This document shows, piece by piece, positions 1 through 5,081 of a stretch of 7,883 nucleotides of DNA. Source of the stretch: Candidatus Dormiibacter sp. (GTDB taxonomy: Bacteria > Chloroflexota > Dormibacteria > UBA8260); assembly GCA_025450495.1 (NCBI GenBank), contig JANWHI010000120.1:1-7883 (forward strand), read 5' to 3'. The stretch's first letter is position 1; every line of letters begins with the position of its first letter. Both the position numbers and the translations under genes were made by a program. The notes under the pieces were generated by a model, which was given only the letters and a program-made list of their open reading frames with translations, made no database searches and had not been told where the DNA came from.

Positions 1-354
1 CGCCTCGCCGATGCCTCCGAGGCTCTCGCCCAGGCGGTGCGTCCCAAGAAGCGCCGCCGCTTTCGCCGCGTGCTGGTCGTCGTCCTTGCCGGCGGCGGAA
101 TCGTCGCCCTGGTGAAGTCCCCGCTCCGCAGCAAGCTGACCGACCGTCTCTTCGGCGCTCCGCCCGACTTCGACGACGAGGCCCCCGAGTCGATCACCCT
201 GCCGTCCTCGACAACCCACGGCCAGGCGCCGTCGGCGCCGTCAGCGACGTCGACCGAATCCGAGCCGTCCGAGGCCGCCGCCACCGACGGTGGCGACTCC
301 AATGGCGTTGCTTCGGGATCCGCGCAAACCAAGAGCGAAGGCGCGGCGAGCTGA
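1..354 (+). CDS. Hypothetical single-pass membrane protein, 5' end outside the window
   Basis: The frame is open from base 1 and ends at TGA 352-354, giving 117 visible residues. A GTG at 37 could be a start, but the frame stays open upstream (RLADASEALAQAV), so I treat the gene as cut by the window edge. A very basic stretch (RPKKRRRFRR, about residues 14-23) precedes one hydrophobic helix (VLVVVLAGGGIVALV, 24-38). Then comes KSPLRSKLTDRLFG and an acidic segment (FDDEAPESITLP), followed by a Ser/Ala/Glu-rich tail that looks disordered. The basic flank before the helix suggests that the N-terminal side is cytoplasmic. I know similar short helix-plus-acidic-tail proteins from actinobacteria, but none with an assigned function. 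The next gene starts 4 nt after the stop, so the two are probably co-transcribed. Confidence 0.65.
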   Translation, partial: RLADASEALAQAVRPKKRRRFRRVLVVVLAGGGIVALVKSPLRSKLTDRLFGAPPDFDDEAPESITLPSSTTHGQAPSAPSATSTESEPSEAAATDGGDSNGVASGSAQTKSEGAAS

Positions 355-358
355 CCCG

Positions 359-1033
359 GTGAGCCCCGACGATCGCCGCCCATTTCGCGGCGCGCCCTTC
401 GACCGGGGTCGCAACGACCGTCCGGCCGGCCCCGGCCCAGAGCGCGGCGATCGCCCGCCGCCCTCGGACCGTCCCGGCTTCGGCGCGCCGCGCCCGTTCG
501 TCCGCACCCCGACACGTGGTGGCGACCTGCCGCCGCCCGATCACCGGGTGCGGCTGCGGGACGGCGAGCGGGAGATCGAGGTCACCGGCAACCCCGCCTT
601 CGTCCGCCAGGTCCTCGACGACCTCCCCGCCTTGATGGCCCGGCTCCGTGGTGAAGCCCCCGGTCGCACGGCGATCTCCATGCCGGCGCCGCCCGCCGCG
701 CAGGCCGTGGTCGCCGTTGCCGCCAACGACGACGGACCGCCGGCCGCCACGCGCGGGGACGAGCCGACGATGTCCGCACCGACGGCCACACCCGCGGTCC
801 CCGCGGGTCGGCGCAACGGCGCCCGCCGGTCAACTGTGGCCGGCGGCGGTGGCGCCCTCGAACGCCAGGTGTTCGAGGTGCTCCGCGGCAGCACCCGGCC
901 GCTGGCCATCTCCGCCATCCGCGAGCGGATCGACAGCCAGCCCACCGGGCAGGAGGTCCGCAGGCTGCTCGAGCGCGCCGGCGACCGTGTCAGCCGCTCT
1001 GCGGACCGCCCGGCGACGTACTCGCTGCGCTGA
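359..1033 (+). CDS. Hypothetical protein, disordered N-terminal half and small helical C-terminal domain
   Basis: The 224-residue product starts at GTG 359, four bases after the previous stop, which suggests translational coupling. An in-frame ATG at 290 would overlap the preceding gene by 65 bases and is less likely. Residues 1-60 are rich in Arg, Pro, Gly and Asp and look disordered. Residues 62-99 form a compact segment (HRVRLRDGEREIEVTGNPAFVRQVLDDLP) that reads as a strand pair followed by a helix. Residues 100-165 are an Ala/Pro linker. Residues 167-224 (LERQVFEVLRGSTRPLAISA, then a second helix RRLLERAGDRV and a final YSLR strand) have the pattern of a small winged-helix domain. That pattern suggests nucleic-acid or protein binding, but I see no enzyme motif and assign no function. 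Codon use is typical of the window. Confidence 0.7.
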   Translation: MSPDDRRPFRGAPFDRGRNDRPAGPGPERGDRPPPSDRPGFGAPRPFVRTPTRGGDLPPPDHRVRLRDGEREIEVTGNPAFVRQVLDDLPALMARLRGEAPGRTAISMPAPPAAQAVVAVAANDDGPPAATRGDEPTMSAPTATPAVPAGRRNGARRSTVAGGGGALERQVFEVLRGSTRPLAISAIRERIDSQPTGQEVRRLLERAGDRVSRSADRPATYSLR

Positions 1034-1104
1034 CGGCTCGGCGGCCTGCGGGCCGTCTCGGTCGCTGTCGCCCACATCGCCCATACACCGCCGTCCCCCG
1101 ACCC

Positions 1105-1190
1105 TGTACTATCGCCTCAAACGCGTCGTACTATGCAAATGGGCCGTACGTGACAGTACAATTGCCCGACCGTCAGGGGGTGGGAGGGGG
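1105..1190 (+). promoter_or_regulatory. Promoter and GTAC-rich upstream region of the SPFH gene
   Basis: This is an AT-richer island in GC-rich DNA. TACAAT at 1157-1162 matches the -10 consensus at five of six positions. A purine-rich Shine-Dalgarno (GGGAGGGGG, 1182-1190) lies two bases before GTG 1193, which supports that start and implies a leader of about 25 nt. No clear -35 hexamer is present at the usual distance. Four GTAC cores occur at 1106, 1128, 1146 and 1156. GTACTAT is repeated at 1106-1112 and 1128-1134, 22 bp apart. CGTACG (1145-1150) is a perfect palindrome, and AGTAC (1155-1159) is the inverse of the GTACT copies and overlaps the -10. This arrangement could be an operator, but the regulator is unknown. 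Confidence 0.4.
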
Positions 1191-1192
1191 CC

Positions 1193-2035
1193 GTGGATCC
1201 GGTCATCATCGCGGCGATCGTCGCGCCTGTCGTCGTGCTCGTCATTCTGGCGAGCGGGTTGCGCGTCATCGCCGAGTTCCAGCGCGGCGTTGTGCTGCGG
1301 TTCGGGCGTCGCGGCCCGCTGCTCGACCCCGGCCTGCGCTTCATCCTGCCATTCGGCATCGACAGGCTGATCAGGGTCGACCTGCGCAGCTCACTCCTCG
1401 AGGTTCCCGCCCTGGAGGTGATCACCCGCGAAGGAGTGCCCCTGCAGGTGAGTGCGTCCGTCCACCTGCAGGTGCTGAACCCGACGCTTGCGGTCACCAG
1501 GGTCATCGACTACCGGCGGTCGACATCGCGGCTCGTCCAGGCGTCGTTGCGTGAGGTCGTCGGCCACACCACCCTGCGCACCCTGCTCGTCGAGCCGGAG
1601 ACGGTTCGCGAAGCCCTGGGCGCGTTCGTCGATGCGCGCACCGAGCCGTGGGGGATCCGCATCACTGCGATCGACGTGCGGGACATCGAGCTTCCCGTTG
1701 GCATGCAGAAGGCGATGCAGGACCAGGCGGAGGTGCTGGGCCGCCACCAGACCCAGCGGATGGAGGCCGACGCCGAGATCGCCACGGCGCGCCGTCTGGC
1801 CGCGGCGGCCGAGGTGCTTGCCGGCCAGCCGTTTGCGGTGCAACTGCGCCTCATCCAGGCGCTCACCGACATGAACAACGACAAGACGACGGTCGTCGTG
1901 GTGCCGCTGCCCATGGACCTGGTGCAGCCGATCGTCGACCTCAAGGGACACGGCCACGCCGCCCAGGCCGCCGATGCCGGCGGCAGCCCGATGTCGACGG
2001 CGTGGACTGAACGCAGGCCCGATCAGCCCGGCTGA
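1193..2035 (+). CDS. SPFH/band 7 domain protein, stomatin-like (slipin family)
   Basis: The 280-residue product belongs to the SPFH (stomatin, prohibitin, flotillin, HflK/C) superfamily, membrane-anchored scaffolds that oligomerise at the membrane. A hydrophobic anchor covers residues 4-20 (VIIAAIVAPVVVLVILA). The classic SPFH start follows (RVIAEFQRGVVLRFGRRGPL, then DPGLRFILPF, to residue 54). The domain continues through VPALEVITREGVPLQVSASV (71-90), the LREVVGHTTLRTLL helix (119-132) and WGIRITAIDVRDIELP (153-168). Past residue 170 a helical, charged segment (QAEVLGRHQTQRMEADAEIATARRLA) replaces the usual stomatin repeat of the QAEAERERRAKI type. VVVPLPMDL (235-243) resembles the usual end of the domain, and a polar tail follows. 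The GTG start has a strong Shine-Dalgarno. The usual partner NfeD and protease FtsH are not in the window. The exact role is unknown. Confidence 0.9.
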   Translation: MDPVIIAAIVAPVVVLVILASGLRVIAEFQRGVVLRFGRRGPLLDPGLRFILPFGIDRLIRVDLRSSLLEVPALEVITREGVPLQVSASVHLQVLNPTLAVTRVIDYRRSTSRLVQASLREVVGHTTLRTLLVEPETVREALGAFVDARTEPWGIRITAIDVRDIELPVGMQKAMQDQAEVLGRHQTQRMEADAEIATARRLAAAAEVLAGQPFAVQLRLIQALTDMNNDKTTVVVVPLPMDLVQPIVDLKGHGHAAQAADAGGSPMSTAWTERRPDQPG

Positions 2036-2600
2036 CGCCGGTGTCGACCGCGTCGGGATGTTCCCACCACTGCGCGTGCAGCGCTGCCATGTGCTCGAGG
2101 TAGCGCCGCTGGCTGTCGGGCGCGACGACCGTGTCCCCGGGCGGGACGAGCAGGTGTCCGACGTCGCGCATCATCAGCGCCGCGCCGCGATGACCATGCG
2201 CAGAGACGTACGGCGCCGCCGCCACCGTGGCATGGTCGACGCACCCCGGCACCTGATCGAACAATCCCGACTCGATCAACGTCAGGACGCGGCAGTTCAG
2301 GTCGCCGGTGCCCCGCACGATCCAGTCGTCATCGACACACAGGTACTTGAGGATCATCGCGACGCCGCCGCTGCTGACCCTCTCGAACCGGCTTCCCGAC
2401 CGGGAGTCACTGGTCTTGAACGGGCTGCGTTCGTCGACACCCGCGAGCAGCTCGTCGCCAGACGTCGCCACCACCACCGCGTCCCGGGATCGCGCCGGAA
2501 CAGCGAGGTCGAGCACCGCGTCATCGGCGACGTCGTCGCTCGCGTCCGGGGTCGTCGCCCCCTCGGTTGCCGCCGGACAACGATGGATGCCGTCGCTCAT
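1941..2600 (-). CDS. C-terminally truncated phosphotransferase-like protein (kinase fold), probable gene remnant
   Basis: The minus-strand frame gives 219 residues from ATG 2600; AGAGGG seven bases upstream supports this start. Residues 49-189 resemble the N-lobe and linker of actinobacterial aminoglycoside-phosphotransferase-like proteins: DELLAGVDERSPFKT, SGSRFERV, MILKYL with a likely ATP-binding Lys85, DDWIVRGTGD, a hinge-like LMMRDV (142-147) and YLEHMAALHAQWW (167-179). Family members, as I recall them, run to well over 300 residues and carry an HGD catalytic loop and a later metal-binding DWG-like motif; both are absent. From about residue 190 the frame is antisense to the end of the SPFH gene and turns into an Arg-rich tail of no recognisable kind. 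Residues 1-48 are an Ala/Asp-rich leader. I see no internal stops. I infer a gene cut by a rearrangement and almost certainly inactive as a kinase. The family call is from memory of conserved patterns. Confidence 0.6.
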   Translation of the reverse strand: MSDGIHRCPAATEGATTPDASDDVADDAVLDLAVPARSRDAVVVATSGDELLAGVDERSPFKTSDSRSGSRFERVSSGGVAMILKYLCVDDDWIVRGTGDLNCRVLTLIESGLFDQVPGCVDHATVAAAPYVSAHGHRGAALMMRDVGHLLVPPGDTVVAPDSQRRYLEHMAALHAQWWEHPDAVDTGVSRADRACVQSTPSTSGCRRHRRPGRRGRVP

Positions 2601-2708
2601 GTGGGCGCCCTCTGTGGTCCGGTTCACGAGCATAGGTGCACGCGGCGCCGGTTGCGGTACCCTTGCACGCCTGCTGAGGCCGTTGCTACGACAGGCTGAA
2701 TCCAAGCG

Positions 2709-2736
2709 TGAGACATCACAAGCGTGGGCGGGGCAG
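2709..2736. repeat. 28-bp direct repeat, tRNA-distal copy
   Basis: Bases 2709-2736 match 2814-2841 at 27 of 28 positions; the only difference is C2717 against G2822. The shared stretch runs from TGAGACAT through ACAAGCGTGGGCGGGGCAG. This copy holds the sequence of the tRNA 3' acceptor strand but is followed by unrelated DNA, so no second tRNA exists here. A shorter CAAGCGTG copy also lies immediately before it at 2703-2710. Confidence 0.75.
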
Positions 2737-2776
2737 TGTTGGGCACCCCTCCCGGCCCCAAGCCCCGTCCTAAACT

Positions 2777-2822
2777 TGTCAACGATGTCCTGAGACAGGT
2801 GTCATTGATGTCCTGAGACATG
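2777..2822. repeat. Tandem 23-bp repeats with inverted outer ends, possible insertion-sequence end
   Basis: Two head-to-tail 23-bp units (2777-2799 and 2800-2822) agree at 20 of 23 positions. Both contain GATGTCCTGAGACA (2784-2797 and 2807-2820), which itself holds the inverted half-sites TGTC and GACA. The outside of the pair is also inverted: CTTGTCA at 2775-2781 pairs with TGACAAG at 2821-2827. Repeated half-sites of this kind are typical of transposase-binding terminal repeats, and the TGTC...GACA pattern reminds me of IS481-family ends. No transposase gene is present, so this would be a remnant or solo end. The family assignment is from memory and unproven. Confidence 0.5.
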
Positions 2823-2841
2823 ACAAGCGTGGGCGGGGCAG
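2814..2841. repeat. 28-bp direct repeat, copy overlapping the tRNA 3' end
   Basis: This is the partner of 2709-2736. It starts inside the second 23-bp tandem unit and runs into the tRNA gene, covering the discriminator base, the 3' acceptor strand and the first bases of the T-stem strand (2830-2841). Duplication of a tRNA 3' edge is what integration at a tRNA leaves behind, although only about 12 bases of the tRNA are included and only about 77 bp lie between the copies. Confidence 0.75.
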
Positions 2842-2903
2842 GATTCGAACCTGCGACCCTGGGGTTATGAGCCCCGTGCTCTAACCGGCTGAGCTACCCG
2901 CCC
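2830..2903 (-). tRNA. tRNA with CAT anticodon, probably elongator tRNA-Met
   Basis: The minus strand folds into a complete 74-nt cloverleaf. The acceptor stem is GGGCGGG (2903-2897) paired with CCCGCCC (2837-2831), with discriminator A at 2830. The D arm has GCTC pairing with GAGC. The anticodon stem is GGGG/CCCC around the loop CTCATAA, with anticodon CAT at 2869-2867. The T arm is GCAGG/CCTGC around TTCGAAT. Position 27-43 is a C-A mismatch, so the anticodon stem has only four clean pairs. No CCA is encoded. The perfectly paired first acceptor base argues against an initiator tRNA. A CAT tRNA can also be tRNA-Ile2, whose C34 is changed to lysidine by TilS; I favour Met because of general similarity to elongator tRNA-Met. 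Confidence 0.92.
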
Positions 2904-2956
2904 GCGGGCCGACAGCCTACCCCGTCGTCGCGCAGGCGGGCCGATGGCCGAGGCGC

Positions 2957-2962
2957 GATAGT
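2957..2962 (+). promoter_or_regulatory. Candidate -10 element of the dCMP deaminase gene (leaderless)
   Basis: GATAGT matches four of six consensus -10 positions and ends eight bases before ATG 2971. There is no Shine-Dalgarno in between. That spacing puts the transcription start at or next to the ATG, as in leaderless actinobacterial mRNAs. No -35 hexamer is evident. Confidence 0.35.
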
Positions 2963-2970
2963 GTGCGGCC

Positions 2971-3546
2971 ATGACGGCCGAGACCTCGACCCAACCGATC
3001 GGGCGCAGCGCGCGACCGGACAAGAACCTCTACTTCCTGCTGATCGCCCTGGCGGCGCGGAGCCGGGCCGACTGCCTCGGCCGCCGTGTCGGCGCGGTCA
3101 TCACCCGCGAGGGCCGGGTGGTGAGCACCGGCTACAACGGCACCCCGTTCGGCATGCCCAACTGCAGCGACGGCGGCTGCCATCGCTGCTCGCAGCGGGA
3201 TGTCAACAGCTCGCTGCGCGGCGGTGCCTACGACATCTGTGTCTGCGTGCATGCTGAGCAGAACGCCATCCTCACCGCCGCCCGCTTCGGCCAGCAGACC
3301 CTCGGGGCATCACTGACCTCGACAACCCAGCCGTGCTTCGGGTGCCTCAAGGAGATGCTCCAGGCGGGCATCACCGAGGTCCACTATCTTCACCCCTGGG
3401 ATCCCACCGAGGCGTATGGCGATCCCGCCCTCGCCGCCCAGTACGCCGCCCTGCGCGCCCGCTTCACCAGCTTCGAGCAGGTGGGCGACCCCGCCATGGA
3501 CACGCCCGATCTCTTTGCTGCGGTGATCGGTTTCACCAAGGCGTAG
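2971..3546 (+). CDS. dCMP deaminase (ComEB-type, zinc-dependent)
   Basis: The 191-residue protein belongs to the cytidine/deoxycytidylate deaminase family, which hydrolyses dCMP to dUMP in the cytosol and so feeds dTMP synthesis by thymidylate synthase. The catalytic zinc site is visible: His94-Ala-Glu96 in CVHAEQNAI (His as ligand, Glu as proton shuttle) and Cys122/Cys125 in PCFGCLKEM. The N-terminal core CLGRRVGAVITREGRVVSTG (35-54) and YNGTPFGMPNC are typical. A Cys/His cluster (Cys65, Cys70, His71, Cys73, Cys90, Cys92) fits the extra structural zinc region of dCMP deaminases and separates it from plain cytidine deaminase. Length fits the family or is slightly long, with a C-terminal extension after about residue 150. 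The ATG start has no Shine-Dalgarno, but a -10 lies right upstream. A tRNA- or guanine-deaminase identity is unlikely given the Cys cluster. Confidence 0.88.
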   Translation: MTAETSTQPIGRSARPDKNLYFLLIALAARSRADCLGRRVGAVITREGRVVSTGYNGTPFGMPNCSDGGCHRCSQRDVNSSLRGGAYDICVCVHAEQNAILTAARFGQQTLGASLTSTTQPCFGCLKEMLQAGITEVHYLHPWDPTEAYGDPALAAQYAALRARFTSFEQVGDPAMDTPDLFAAVIGFTKA

Positions 3547-3567
3547 GTCAGGCGGCCGAGCCTCTGG

Positions 3568-3573
3568 CATAGT
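3568..3573 (+). promoter_or_regulatory. Candidate -10 element of the membrane protein gene (leaderless)
   Basis: CATAGT, almost identical to the GATAGT before the preceding gene, ends nine bases before GTG 3583. The 36-bp gap between the two genes has no Shine-Dalgarno at a useful distance. This suggests a separate leaderless transcript, although read-through from the deaminase gene is possible. Confidence 0.3.
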
Positions 3574-3582
3574 TCGCCCCGC

Positions 3583-5058
3583 GTGGGTGTCAGCAAGAGC
3601 CGCCCGGACACCGGCGGGCGTCTGTGGTTCATCGCCGCCGCGCTCCTGGCGCTGCCACTCTGCCTCGACGCCACCGGCGACCCCGACCTGTGGTGGCACC
3701 TGCGGCTGGGGCAGTGGATCGCCGACAACCACGCGGTGCCGCACACCGAGTTCTTCTCCTACACCGCCAACGGTGCGCCGCTGGTGGCGCACGAATGGCT
3801 GTCGGAGCTGCTCTTCTGGGCCGTGCACGGCGTGGTCGGGCTGGCCGGCCTGGCCGTGCTGGTCGGGCTGGTGACGTGGTCGGGGCTGCTGGCGCTGGCG
3901 TGGATCGCCCGTCAACACGGCGCGTCGGGGTTCAACGTCGGCGTCGTCCTGCTGCTCGGCGCCAAGGCGATGCAGCCGATCACAGGCACGCGGCCGCAGA
4001 TGCTGACGTTCGCGCTGCTCTGCTGGTCGCTTTTCCTGCTCGACCGTCACCTGCGTCGCGGAGGCCGCCGTGTCTGGCTGCTGGTCCCGCTCGTCGTGCT
4101 CTGGGCCAACCTGCACGCCGGCTTCGCCGTCGGGCTGGGCATCCTCGCCGCCGCGCTCGCGGCGGGCGTCGTCGACGCCTGGTGGCAACACGAGCTCGAC
4201 CCGGCACGGCGGTGGCGTCTGGTCACCGCGGCCGCGGCCCTGTTGCTCTGCGTCGCGGCCGCGCTCCTCAACCCCAACGGCATCGACCTCTACCGGTACG
4301 CCCTGCTGGGCAGCACCCCGGCTGCCCACCAGCTGATCCAGGAGTGGCAGCCGCCCGATTTCACCACGCTGGCGATGCTGCCCCTGGCGCTCCTCATCGC
4401 CGGCACCGCCCTGTCGATGGCCGTCAGCCGCCGCCGCCTGCGTCCCACCCAGGTGGTCCTGGCGGTGATCGGCGTCGGTGCCGCCCTGCTGGCCGTGCGC
4501 AACATCGCCATCGCGGTGGCCCTGCTGTCGCCGTCGCTCGCCGAGCTGCTGCCGACCCAGTACCGGCTCCCGAGCAGGCGGCTGGCGCTCCCGACGATCG
4601 CTCTGGCAGCGGCGGCGGCGCTCCTGGTTGCCGCGGTGGTCAGGCTGGCGCAGGACACTGAGGGCCGTGCGATCGCCGCCAGATTCCCCACGTGCCTGCT
4701 GGCGGACCTGCAGGCCACCCAGCACCCGGTGCGGCTCTGGTTGCCCTACGCCCAGGCGGGCTACGCCATCGACATGGCGTGGCCGCAGGTGCACGTGTAC
4801 GTGTACGGCAACGATGCCGCGCTCGGGGCGGGTGTTGTCGTCGACTACGTGCGTGTCGCCGCAGGTGTTGTCGACGACCCCGGGGCGCTTCAGCTGCTGC
4901 GCGACAGCCACACGGATGCGGTGATCACGGCGGCGGGGCGCCTCGCCTCCGAGCTGCACGGAGCTGGTTGGACCAGCGTTGCCCAGGCCAACAGCCAGAC
5001 CTTGTTCGTCGCACCGTCCTATATCGCGGTGACGGCCCTGCCCTGTACGGGAGGCTGA
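3583..5058 (+). CDS. Multi-pass membrane protein, putative GT-C-type glycosyltransferase
   Basis: The 491-residue product starts at GTG 3583 and ends at TGA 5056-5058. An N-terminal helix (about 14-28) precedes the conserved loop GDPDLWWHLRLGQWI (32-46) and FFSYTANGAPLVAHEWLSEL (57-76). An acidic, aromatic first loop of this kind is the hallmark of GT-C enzymes, which move sugars from polyprenyl-phosphate donors across or at the membrane. About eight to ten more helices follow to residue 355, with family-like loops TGTRPQMLTF (134-143), LWANLHAGF (173-181), LNPNGIDLYRY (229-239) and EWQPPDF (254-260). The last 130 residues are soluble and probably extracytoplasmic, with a GYAIDMAWPQVHVYVYGNDA segment (393-412) that recurs in this family. 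The substrate is unknown, and catalysis has not been shown for relatives I can recall. It could instead be a non-enzymatic membrane protein of the same fold. Confidence 0.8.
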   Translation: MGVSKSRPDTGGRLWFIAAALLALPLCLDATGDPDLWWHLRLGQWIADNHAVPHTEFFSYTANGAPLVAHEWLSELLFWAVHGVVGLAGLAVLVGLVTWSGLLALAWIARQHGASGFNVGVVLLLGAKAMQPITGTRPQMLTFALLCWSLFLLDRHLRRGGRRVWLLVPLVVLWANLHAGFAVGLGILAAALAAGVVDAWWQHELDPARRWRLVTAAAALLLCVAAALLNPNGIDLYRYALLGSTPAAHQLIQEWQPPDFTTLAMLPLALLIAGTALSMAVSRRRLRPTQVVLAVIGVGAALLAVRNIAIAVALLSPSLAELLPTQYRLPSRRLALPTIALAAAAALLVAAVVRLAQDTEGRAIAARFPTCLLADLQATQHPVRLWLPYAQAGYAIDMAWPQVHVYVYGNDAALGAGVVVDYVRVAAGVVDDPGALQLLRDSHTDAVITAAGRLASELHGAGWTSVAQANSQTLFVAPSYIAVTALPCTGG

Positions 5059-5081
5059 GTCGACGGCGCTGCTGCTCAGCC
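5053..5081. terminator. Inverted repeat between convergent genes, possible bidirectional terminator
   Basis: GGCTGAG (5053-5059) and CTCAGCC (5075-5081) are perfect inverse copies around a 15-nt loop. Each arm contains the TGA stop of one convergent gene (5056-5058 on plus, 5078-5076 on minus). No T-run follows on either strand, so intrinsic termination is uncertain; a role in bidirectional termination is inferred from position. Confidence 0.35.

Noticed and set aside
1033..1056. Hairpin after the second gene (CGGCC and GGCCG around a TGCG loop)
   Set aside because: The stem is only five pairs, there is no T-run, and such stems are common by chance in GC-rich DNA; I cannot call it a terminator.
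541..1077. Minus-strand open frames opposite the second gene
   Set aside because: They are Arg/Ser/Ala-rich shadows with no start signals or recognisable domains, while the plus strand has a coupled, better supported gene.
1974..2699. Plus-strand 241-codon frame opposite the kinase-like gene
   Set aside because: The minus strand carries recognisable kinase-fold sequence; the plus-strand product is His/Arg-rich and unlike any protein family.
2624..2821. Small minus-strand frame starting MSQDINDTC
   Set aside because: It is made of the repeat region and intergenic DNA, its start lies within the tandem repeats, and no Shine-Dalgarno is seen; it is more likely repeat sequence than a gene.
2777..2822. 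CRISPR-like array
   Set aside because: There are only two adjoining 23-bp units with no spacers between them and no cas genes.
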